Program-made: the position numbers and the translations under genes
Notes under the pieces: generated by a model
What the model was told of the DNA's origin: nothing
The model's database searches: none
The model's input: the letters and a program-made list of their open reading frames with translations, nothing else
Part shown: positions 56,111-62,715 of the stretch, piece after piece
Layout: the number at the start of each line of letters is the position of its first letter
Position numbering within the stretch: the first letter of the stretch is position 1
Origin: DASQPA01 sp963757335
GTDB lineage: Bacteria; Acidobacteriota; Thermoanaerobaculia; Multivoradales; UBA5704
Assembly: GCA_963757335.1 (NCBI GenBank)
Contig: CAVWRJ010000007.1
Span: 99,416-163,415, forward strand
Length of the DNA stretch: 64,000 bases
Direction: 5' to 3'

Positions 56111-56962
56111 AGCGCCTAACAAAACCCCCGTTCGAGTAGGTGCGAGCAGATGAGCGCACAGCCGATCTTGAGAAAAGCTTCGTAGATGTCTGCGCGACGT
56201 TCATACCGGATCTTGAGTCTCCTGAAACGATTCAGCCACGAGTGCGTACGCTCGACAACCCAGCGATGCCGGCCGAGTCGCTCCTTGGACTCAATGCCCT
56301 TGCGGGCAATCCGCGGTGTGATGCCACGCTGGCGCAACAGGGCCCTATTCTTCTTCGAGTCATATCCCTTATCCGCATGCAACTTGTCGGGACGCTTGCG
56401 CGGCCGTCCTCGGGGAAGCTTGATCGGATCGATGGCGTCAAGAGTCGACCCGAGCATCGTGGTGTCGTTGACGTTGGCGGCAGTCAATACGATCGCGAGC
56501 GGGATGCCGTGGCGGTCGACCACAAGATGGCGCTTCGTGCCCTGTTTGCCGCGATCCGTTGGATTCGGTCCGGTTTTTTCGCCCCCCCTGGAGAGGGTAC
56601 TGTCGAGGCATCAATGGAGGCGCGGCTCCAGTCGATGCGATCAGCTTGGCCGAGCCGATCTAGCAAGACCTGGTGGAGGCGGTCCCAGACACCAGACGTT
56701 TGCCAGTCTCGAAGACGACGCCAGCAGGTCATGCCACTGCCACAGCCCAGCTCTTTGGGGAGCATCTCCCAGGCGATGCCGCTGCGGAGGACGAAGAGGA
56801 TGCCTGCCAAGGCTGCACGATCGGACACGCGAGGGCGACCACCTTTCGGCTTTGGCTTGTCCGGGGGCAACAAAGGCGCCACATGCTGCCACAGAGTTTC
56901 GTCGACAAGTGCTCCCATATGGCGTCAAAGGATAACACGAGTCGCGGTTTTGTTAGGCGCTC
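56110..56962 (-). mobile_element. Complete IS5-family insertion sequence (IS1031/IS427-like), 853 bp
   Basis: Perfect 17-bp terminal inverted repeats GAGCGCCTAACAAAACC lie at 56110-56126 and, inverted, at 56946-56962. They are flanked by a direct TTA on both sides (56107-56109 and 56963-56965), fitting the TNA target duplication of this group. The element carries one transposase in two overlapping frames on the minus strand. It is inserted in the last codons of the ArsR-type gene. The intact ends and target duplication suggest a recent insertion. Confidence 0.9.
56116..56918 (-). CDS. IS5-family DDE transposase expressed by frameshifting
   Basis: The first frame (56918 down to 56484) gives the DNA-binding N-terminal region (MGALVDETLWQHVAPLLPP, GRPRVSDRAALAGILFVLRS) and the first catalytic Asp (SIDAST). 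At the A6 tract on the minus strand (56579-56574) a -1 slip joins it to the second frame, giving KKTGPNPTDRGKQGTKRHLV, the canonical family sequence, then HADKGYD (second Asp) and VVERTHSWLNRFRRLKIRYE (Glu). The second frame ends at 56116 inside the terminal repeat. This two-frame arrangement is normal for the group, so the frame change here is likely programmed, unlike the others in the window. Confidence 0.88.
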
Positions 56963-56998
56963 TTAGACTCCGAACGTTAGATTTCACATCATAGCATT

Positions 56999-57732
56999 AT
57001 GCGTGGTATGTACCTCATTGCTGTCTGCGACATTCTTGGCTTCTCTGCTCTCGTGGAGAGGACGCCGTTGGATGTACTGGTTGATAATAGGCTTTCCTGG
57101 TTTCGGAAGGCACTGAGCCATTCGATTCACAAGAACGAGTTCCCAAGCACCGCACCGCCCACGCCGGAACTGAATAAGCATGAGCACCTCGGCGTCGTGT
57201 GGTTTTCAGATACAGTTCTTCTTTACACAAAAAGCGATACAGATGATGCCATCCGTGAGCTGCTCTTGGCTGTTGGATGGTTGCTCTTTGAGACCGTGTT
57301 GGATGGCAACACGAAAATTCGCGGTGGCATTGCGTATGGCGAGGCCTATATAGACCAAGAGAACTCCATCTACGTTGGCAAACCTATCGTTGAAGCCTAC
57401 AACCTTGAAAGAGTGCAGCAGTGGGCCGGCGCAGCGCTTTCACTCTCAGCGCACGACAGAATTCCTGAACATGTTCGCTCGGGGAAATGTGCCGATTGGT
57501 GGTTACACCTTGGGATATCCCTCTAAAGCATGACAAAGTGCTCCGGGCGCTCGCAATCAATTGGAATTTTGGAATCCATCAAATAGACTGGAGGCTCCGA
57601 TGGTCTGCTAATTCCGAGTATCCAACCGCCGAAGAATGGGCGAAGAATACTAGTCTTTGCGAAAAGTTCGTAAACACAAAGATTTTCCATGAGGCTCACT
57701 GTATTGATTGCAAGCGTCGCAGCAAAACCTGA
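56999..57732 (+). CDS. AT-rich class III nucleotide-cyclase-like protein, one frameshift
   Basis: This gene is about 50% GC against ~70% around it, so it is probably acquired. Residues 1-150 have the layout of a class III cyclase domain: a first metal Asp in AVCDILGFS, a second in WFSDTVLLY, and a late RGGIAYGEAYID...VGKPIVEAYNLE block resembling the strand and loop that carry ribose and metal contacts. The frame changes at ~57500-57510; the second frame gives a conserved-looking C-terminal part (PWDIPLKHDKVLRALAINWN, then a Trp/Cys-rich end FHEAHC). The ATG at 57008 is an alternative start. Whether it makes a cyclic nucleotide is unknown; no effector gene of a Pycsar or CBASS type is adjacent. 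It lies directly beside the IS element. Confidence 0.55.
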
Positions 57733-57833
57733 TCTCGTGTGCCTCCTAGTTTGCGGCTGGGTGAACGAATCCGGAGAGCACGCCGGCCAAGGAGCCCGAG
57801 GCAGAGGGAGGTTATCGAAGGGGCTTTCGTGCT

Positions 57834-58304
57834 CTAATGTTCGGTGTCGATGCGGCGTTGATCGGCCAAGGCCTCGTCGATTTCGGGATCTTCGGCCCAC
57901 GTACCGGCGATGTCGCTGAGGTCGCGATGTTGGGTGGGCTTGTCATGCCGTCCGGTGCTCTCAGGAAGGACCTCGAGAGGGATCTCATTGAGGCTCGTCA
58001 AAAGCCGGGGCATGTCGGTTCTGACAATCTTCCACAGCGTGGCATCGTCGAGAGAAAAGTAAGCATGCGCTACGACGTCCCGTAAGCCTGCGATGCCTCG
58101 CCAGTCGATCTCAGGATAACGCTGCCGGATCTCCTCGGGAATGTTTTTCGCCGCCTCGCCGAGGATTTCGAGATTACGCACCGTGGCGTCGTAAGCCATT
58201 TCGTCTCCGGTGAACGACGCGAGATCTCGGCCGCTGGTATAGCGGCTCACTTTCTGAGCCGCCTCGACCATGTCGCGAAGGAACAGCTGCCAGCTACGCG
58301 ACAT
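57834..58304 (-). CDS. hepT: HepT-like HEPN toxin with C-terminal extension
   Basis: Residues 1-115 are a DUF86/HEPN domain with the RNase motif Rx4HxY at Arg75, His80 and Tyr82 (RDVVAHAY). In the MntA-HepT systems that Tyr is AMPylated by the partner to silence the toxin. The upstream partner gene overlaps it by 11 bases, as expected for this operon. The last ~40 residues (DLSDIAGTWAEDPEIDEALA...) are not part of the HEPN fold and resemble the C-terminal tail of VapB-type antitoxins. They may be an in-frame fusion or read-through into a relic. Confidence 0.82.
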   Translation of the reverse strand: MSRSWQLFLRDMVEAAQKVSRYTSGRDLASFTGDEMAYDATVRNLEILGEAAKNIPEEIRQRYPEIDWRGIAGLRDVVAHAYFSLDDATLWKIVRTDMPRLLTSLNEIPLEVLPESTGRHDKPTQHRDLSDIAGTWAEDPEIDEALADQRRIDTEH

Positions 58305-58587
58305 GGATCGCTTCCGCCTCGACGACAGGCCACGCCCAAGATTTGAGGGCTCCTTTCATGACGAGATCCACTCGCCGCCCCAGGCTGTCTTCGAGCCAGA
58401 ACTTGAGGCTCATGTACTCTTGCAACCCCGGCGTTTCGGAGAACTCGACCAGGATGTCCACGTCGCTCTCCGGCCCCGCCTCGTCCCGGGCCATCGATCC
58501 GAAGAGAGCCAAGGAGCGAACGCCGAACCGCTCGGCCAACTCTTGCCGGTGTGCGGCGAGAAAGCGGAGAACCTCGTCGCGATTCAT
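58294..58587 (-). CDS. mntA: MntA-like nucleotidyltransferase antitoxin
   Basis: This 97-residue minimal nucleotidyltransferase has the motif LFGSMARDEAGPESDVDILV (Gly30, Ser31, Asp42 and Asp44). I start it at the ATG at 58587 (NRDEVLRFLAAHRQEL), where the family begins; the upstream ATG at 58647 adds unrelated residues. In characterised pairs MntA transfers AMP to the HEPN toxin. It overlaps hepT by 11 bases on the same strand. Confidence 0.85.
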   Translation of the reverse strand: MNRDEVLRFLAAHRQELAERFGVRSLALFGSMARDEAGPESDVDILVEFSETPGLQEYMSLKFWLEDSLGRRVDLVMKGALKSWAWPVVEAEAIHVA

Positions 58588-58777
58588 GGGCGGGGTCTCG
58601 TAAGAGTATCGGGCATCAGGCATTGGGCATTGGGCTTCGCCGAGCACGACCTCATCCTACCAGGATAACCCGCCTATCCTTTCATGCCACCCTTCCCTAT
58701 GCAGGAGGACCGTGGGCGATCCCCATGCCGCTACCCCTTCTCTTGGGCAGAGGCTGCATTCTAGCTCTAACTTCGGG

Positions 58778-58783
58778 TATAGT
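58778..58783 (+). promoter_or_regulatory. Possible -10 element of the small secreted protein gene
   Basis: TATAGT lies 25 bases before the ATG at 58808, in an AT-richer stretch (TATAGTTAAATAC) that stands out from the surroundings. At a 17-base spacing only a weak -35 (TGCATT, 58755-58760) is found. The region 58649-58777 shows no gene. Confidence 0.35.
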
Positions 58784-58807
58784 TAAATACACCTACAAGG
58801 AGGGATT

Positions 58808-59068
58808 ATGAAAAAACTGCTCAGCTTCCTCGCCTTCGCCGCCTGCCTGGCCGTCCCTGCCCTGGGCCAAGCCCCAAAGATTCAAGCACCAGAGACCCAA
58901 ATCCCGAAGCCGACTCCGGCCCAGACCCTGCCGCCCTGCTCGCAGGCCTGTTGCGTCGGTGACTTTAACGCCGCGACAGAATGCTCGTACTACAGCCCGA
59001 ACAGCGGGTACCAGTCCTACTCACAGTGCTACTGGTGGTGGTCCGATGGAGAGATGTGCTCGGCGTAG
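58808..59068 (+). CDS. Small Cys-rich exported protein of unknown function
   Basis: This 86-residue protein starts at the ATG at 58808 behind a strong ribosome binding site (AAGGAGGGATT). A classic signal peptide (KKLLSFLAFAACLAVPALG) is followed by a Pro/Gln/Lys-rich linker (IQAPETQIPKPTPAQTLPP) and a compact C-terminal region. That region has six cysteines (44, 48, 49, 59, 74 and 84) and a Tyr/Ser/Trp-rich stretch (YYSPNSGYQSYSQCYWWW). Three disulfides or a metal site are possible. I recognise no family. It stands alone at the right edge of the island, with a weak hairpin after it, so it is probably its own transcription unit. Confidence 0.7.
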   Translation: MKKLLSFLAFAACLAVPALGQAPKIQAPETQIPKPTPAQTLPPCSQACCVGDFNAATECSYYSPNSGYQSYSQCYWWWSDGEMCSA

Positions 59069-59075
59069 TGAGTGA

Positions 59076-59089
59076 GGCTCTAGCGAGCC
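59076..59089 (+). terminator. Weak hairpin after the small secreted protein gene
   Basis: GGCTC and GAGCC pair around TAGC eight bases after the stop codon; only a short pyrimidine stretch (CTTTC) follows. It is compatible with a weak terminator. From here to 59319 I see no gene. Confidence 0.3.
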
Positions 59090-59319
59090 GCTGGGCTTTC
59101 TGGCTTGCTTGCCGTGGCTCTATGGCCACCCAGGCTAAAGAAGGGCCGGTCGTTGGAACTACCTCCCAAGACCGTCGCCGTTATCCGTAGGCATCCGGCG
59201 ACACTCAGGCTCCGTGCACGCAAAGCCGGATCTATCCATCGCGACTTCGTGGAGGGACGCTGGGCGATCCCGTCCCACGGCCGCAATAGTGTCCTCATGG
59301 CCGATACGTCCGCGCGCTT

Positions 59320-59718
59320 TTGAGAGGCTAGAACCCTCCTTTGAGACGCTAGAACCCGCCCTGGAGCCGCTAGACCTCGTCTTGGAGACCTTGGAGGTCC
59401 CTGCTTGAGACACTGGAAATCTTCCTGGAGACACGAGGAAGTCCTGCTGGAGAATCTAGAAGTGCCTTTCTAGCGTCTCAAACCATGTTTCTAGTGTCTC
59501 CAGTCTCTGTCGTAGTGTCTCTGGGCGGGTTTCTAATGTCTCAAGCACCTATTGTAGTGTCTCTTGGCGAGTTTCTAGCGCTTCAAGCACCTATCGTAGC
59601 GTCTCTAAGCCGGTTTCTAGTGTCTCAGGCACTCGTCGTAGTGTCTATAAGGACGTCCCTGGTGTCTCAAGGGACTTGTTTCGCGGCTCCAAGAGGATCT
59701 ACAGCGTCTCAAAGCAGG
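59320..59718. repeat. Array B: 21-bp-register repeats, convergent polarity
   Basis: This is the same repeat family as at 3317-3800. Seven forward units (59320, 59341, 59362, 59383, then ~59404, 59425 and 59446) carry TTGAGACGCTAGAA-type cores. They are followed by twelve inverted units starting exactly every 21 bases at 59467, 59488, 59509, 59530, 59551, 59572, 59593, 59614, 59635, 59656, 59677 and 59698, with cores such as TTTCTAGTGTCTC. Inverted units alternate between two variants (TTTCTAG... and GTCGTAG...), giving a 42-base super-period. The two halves face each other, so the array is a large imperfect palindrome centred near 59466. ORFs crossing it show 7- or 14-residue periodicity on more than one frame and strand, which argues against coding. 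Confidence 0.82.
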
Positions 59719-59920
59719 CTGCGCGAGGGAAGAATCTGACCGCTGGCAGCTCTGCCGAGGGATCGCGGCGGTCCGGAAGAGACTCGGCCTCGGCGTGCCC
59801 GTTTCTCTCGGATCTACAGGGAACAAAGGGGGAAAGAGAAGAGAGCGGGGGAGCTGCAGGGCCAGCCGGAGGGGATCGAATCCCGGGGGAATACCGAGCT
59901 CTGAGCCGGGGACGCTCAAC

Positions 59921-59959
59921 GCTAGCGTCTCTTCCAGCTTCCCAAACCTGAGACGCTGG
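59921..59959. repeat. Satellite pair of 21-bp-family cores upstream of xdhC
   Basis: CTAGCGTCTC (59922-59931) and GAGACGCTGG (59950-59959) are an inverted pair of the same core as the neighbouring array, separated by 18 bases. They lie about 70 bases before the xdhC start codon. Between 59719 and 60028 I see no gene. Confidence 0.55.
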
Positions 59960-60028
59960 ACCCGGAGGACCGATGGGGCGCCGGTTGAATCCCCGCCGGC
60001 CAGGAGGTATCTTTGCCCGGGACGGGGC

Positions 60029-61181
60029 ATGAACCACTGGAAAGAGACGGCTGAGATTCTCGGGCGGCTCGCCGAGCTGACGGCGAGCGGGGGACGGGCC
60101 GCGCTCGCCACCGTCGTCAGCATCTCGGGCTCCGCCTATCGCCGGCCGGGAGCCAAGTTCCTCATCGAAGAGACCGGGAGCACCCTGGGGAGCGTCAGCG
60201 GCGGCTGCCTGGAGGCCGACGTGCGGGATGTCGCGCTGGCCGGGGTGTCTGGCGTCCTGGCCTCGGGGACGCCATCTCTGCGCCACTACAGCACCGGGGG
60301 GGACGACGACGCCGTGTGGGGCCTGGGGCTCGGCTGCAACGGCATGGTGGACGTCTTCGTGCAGCCGGCGACCGCGGGACCGCTGGCGGCGCTGGCGGGG
60401 CGGCTGCGGGAGCTGCTCTCAGGCGACGCACCCATCGCGGTCGCCACCGTCGTCGACGGCGAGACCCCGGGCGCCACCCTGCTGCTCGAACCGGATGGGA
60501 CCGTGCGCGGCTCCCTGTGTCGGGGCTCTCGGGCCCCTTGGGACGCCGGAGCTCGACCGGCTCGCCGTCGAGAAGGCCCGCGGGCTCCTGCCGGCTGGGC
60601 GCTCGGGGGTCCATTCGATCGCCGGCCGCCGGGTCTTCGTCGAGGTGCTGCCGCCGCCGCCGCACCTGGTCGTCTGCGGCGCCGGGGAGGACGCCCGGCC
60701 GCTCGTCGCCTATGCCGCGGACTCCGGGTTCCGGGTCACCGTCGTCGACCACCGCCCGGCGCTCCTCGTGCCGGAGCACTTCCCGCAGGCCTCCCGGCTC
60801 GTCCTCGCCCGCCCCGGCCAGCTGGATCTCCACCTTCCTCCCGCCGAGCGGTCGCTCTCCGTCGTCAAGACCCACTCGCTGGCGATCGACCGGGAGTGGG
60901 TGCGGCACCTCCTCGCCGCGGGCCTGCCCTATGTCGGGGTGCTCGGGCCGCGGGAGCGGACCGCGGGTATCCTCAAGGAGATCGGAAAGATCGGCGCGAT
61001 CGGCGCCAGGGACACCGGCCGGGTCTACGGCCCGGTGGGGCTCGACCTCGGCGCCGACGGGCCGCGCCAGGTAGCGGTGAGCATCGTGGCCGAGCTGCTG
61101 GCCGTCACGGCGGGGCGGGAGCCGCGCCATCTCAGTGAAAGGAAAGAGGCCATTCATGCCGGACATGCCGGAGAGGTCTGA
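60029..61181 (+). CDS. xdhC: XdhC/CoxF-family molybdenum hydroxylase maturation factor, one frameshift
   Basis: The protein of about 384 residues starts at the ATG at 60029 (NHWKETAEILGRLAEL). The N-terminal XdhC domain has ALATVVSISGSAYRRPGAKF and SGGCLEADV; the C-terminal Rossmann domain has LVVCGAGEDARPLVAYAADS, DHRPALL and YVGVLGPRER. XdhC-type proteins bind molybdenum cofactor and deliver its sulfurated form to the apo-hydroxylase. The frame changes near 60520, where the shifted frame continues with ALGPLGTPELDRLAVEKARG. It ends at 61181, overlapping the next gene by 26 bases. It probably serves the hydroxylase at 44-47 kb. Confidence 0.82.
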
Positions 61182-61788
61182 AGGACTGGAGAATCTGGAG
61201 CGCACCGGGCCGGTCGCCGGCATTCTGCTGGCCGCCGGCACCTCCAGCCGGATGGGGAGCAACAAGATGCTTTTCGAGCTCGACGGCGAGAGCGTGCTGC
61301 GCGGCGCGGCGCGGCGGGCGATCGCGGCGGGGCTCCAACCGCTCCTCGTGGTGCTCGGCTACCAGCGGGAGAAGACGGAGCAGGAGCTGGCCGGCCTCCC
61401 CTGCGAAGTGGCGTTCAACCCCGACTTCGAGGAGGGGATCACCTCGTCTCTGCGGGCCGGTCTCTCGGCGCTCCCGGAGGTGCAGGCGACGGTCGTGATG
61501 CTCGCCGACATGCCGTATGTCACCGCCGAGATGATCGCGGCGATGGTGGCGTGCTACCGGAGGAGCCAGGCGCCGCTCGTCGTCTCCGACTACGAGGGGG
61601 TCCACGCGCCCCCCATGCTCTACGATCGCTCGCTCTTCGAGGAGCTCACGGCGATGACCGAGACCGGCTGCGGCAAGCAGGTGGTGAAGCGCCACCGGCA
61701 CGAGGCCGAGGTCCTCGCCTGGCCGGCTCTGGCGCTCTCCGATCTCGACCTGCCGGAGGACTACGCCCGGGTGCGGGGAGCGACGTAG
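61156..61788 (+). CDS. mocA: MocA-type molybdenum cofactor cytidylyltransferase
   Basis: This 210-residue nucleotidyltransferase starts at the ATG at 61156, chosen for AAAGAGG six bases upstream (a GTG at 61135 is weaker). The glycosyltransferase-like signature LLAAGTSSRMGSNK is at residues 24-37, followed by VVMLADMPYVTAEM (metal-binding Asp) and HAPPMLYDR. MocA converts Mo-molybdopterin to the cytosine dinucleotide form used by xanthine dehydrogenase-family bacterial enzymes of the CO dehydrogenase type. It overlaps xdhC and is followed by coxG in the same direction. Confidence 0.85.
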   Translation: MPDMPERSEGLENLERTGPVAGILLAAGTSSRMGSNKMLFELDGESVLRGAARRAIAAGLQPLLVVLGYQREKTEQELAGLPCEVAFNPDFEEGITSSLRAGLSALPEVQATVVMLADMPYVTAEMIAAMVACYRRSQAPLVVSDYEGVHAPPMLYDRSLFEELTAMTETGCGKQVVKRHRHEAEVLAWPALALSDLDLPEDYARVRGAT

Positions 61789-61820
61789 AAGGTGCACGCC
61801 GAAGGAGAAGAAAAGACATC

Positions 61821-62564
61821 ATGGGAATGGAGATCACCAAGAGCTTCGCCATTCACGCCTCCGCCGACGCGGTCTGGGCTTTCCTGATCGATCCCTACCG
61901 GGTGGCGCGCTGCCTGCCGGGGGCCGCCCTGACCGAGAAGATCGACGATCAGACCTACGCCGGGACGATCACGGTCAAGGTGGGCCCGGTGACCGCGAGC
62001 TACCGCGGCAAGCTGCACTTCGATCGCCTCGACCCCGCGGCGCGGGAGGCGGACCTCTCGGCCTCCGGGCAAGAGACCCGGGGCAAGGGGGGCGCCGACA
62101 TGCGGATGAAGAGCCGCGTCGCCCAGAGCGGCCCCGGCGACACCGAGGTGACGGTCGTCGCCGACGTCAACGTCGTGGGCGTCCTGGCGCAGTTCGGCCG
62201 CGGGATGATCCAGGACGTCAGCGATCAGCTCTTCCAGAAGTTCTCCCAGGCCATGCGCCGGGAGCTGGAGACGCCGGCCGCCCCGGCTGCGGCAGCCGTC
62301 CCCACGGCGGTTCCGGCAGCGCCCGCAGCGGGCCAGGAACCGGCCTCGGCAGCGGCTGCAGCGACGGCTGTAACCCCGGCTGTAACTCCGCCGAAGTCGA
62401 TCGCAGCCCCACGGCCCCCTGTCGCCTCCGAGGAGGTCCTGGACCTGGGCTCGCTGGGGGCCCAGGCGGCCGGCCGGGCGGCCCTCCGCATCGTCTGCCA
62501 GCCTGCCTTCTGGGTCGGCGCCGTCGCCGCTTTCGTTTTGACCTATTGGCTGAAGCGCCGCTAG
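61821..62564 (+). CDS. coxG: CoxG-type SRPBCC protein with C-terminal membrane anchor
   Basis: This 247-residue protein starts at the ATG at 61821 (an alternative ATG lies two codons later); GAAGGAG is about 13 bases upstream. Residues 1-150 are the CoxG/SRPBCC fold (EITKSFAIHASADAVWAFLI, DPYRVARCLPGAALTE, VGPVTASYRGKLHF). A ~60-residue Ala/Pro-rich linker follows, then a single hydrophobic segment near the C-terminus (FWVGAVAAFVLTYWL) ending in basic residues. CoxG has been implicated in attaching the hydroxylase to the membrane, which fits a tail anchor. It is the last gene of the downstream accessory group. Confidence 0.83.
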   Translation: MGMEITKSFAIHASADAVWAFLIDPYRVARCLPGAALTEKIDDQTYAGTITVKVGPVTASYRGKLHFDRLDPAAREADLSASGQETRGKGGADMRMKSRVAQSGPGDTEVTVVADVNVVGVLAQFGRGMIQDVSDQLFQKFSQAMRRELETPAAPAAAAVPTAVPAAPAAGQEPASAAAAATAVTPAVTPPKSIAAPRPPVASEEVLDLGSLGAQAAGRAALRIVCQPAFWVGAVAAFVLTYWLKRR

Positions 62565-62566
62565 CC

Positions 62567-62653
62567 GTCCGCATCGACGGCGAGCATCGGCGGGTCTACA
62601 AGGTGGACCAGGATTCCGTCACGATCGTCGCCTGCAAGCACCACTACCGCTGA
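62567..62653 (+). pseudogene. C-terminal remnant of a YoeB-type toxin
   Basis: Immediately after the coxG stop, one frame encodes VRIDGEHRRVYKVDQDSVTI followed by VACKHHYR and a stop. This matches the typical end of Txe/YoeB ribosome-dependent RNases (RIDxEHRLVYxV...IxxCxxHY). Nothing of the N-terminal two-thirds remains, and the frame runs backwards into coxG, so it is a relic. Confidence 0.6.
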
Positions 62654-62658
62654 GCTAC

Positions 62659-62688
62659 TTGCGCGTTCCCTCTCAGCTGAATTATGCT
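62659..62688 (+). promoter_or_regulatory. Candidate sigma-70-like promoter of the last gene
   Basis: TTGCGC (62659-62664) and TATGCT (62683-62688) are separated by 18 bases, in a locally AT-richer stretch 28 bases before the ATG at 62716. The spacing is good and the -35 match is moderate. Confidence 0.4.
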
Positions 62689-62715
62689 GTAGTGACAAAT
62701 TCAGGGAGGGATCTC

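Noticed and set aside
56999..57732. A complete Pycsar or CBASS defence system
   Set aside because: Only a divergent cyclase-like gene is visible. Neighbours are an IS element and an MntA-HepT pair, with no membrane, NADase or other effector with a nucleotide-sensing domain.
49923..59070. tRNA or integrase marking the accessory island
   Set aside because: I found no tRNA-like cloverleaf, integrase or att-like direct repeats at the island edges; only the IS5-family element shows mobility features.
59320..59718. CRISPR array
   Set aside because: Units are 21 bases with a variable core and no unique spacers of constant length between identical repeats; orientation reverses mid-array and no cas genes are present.
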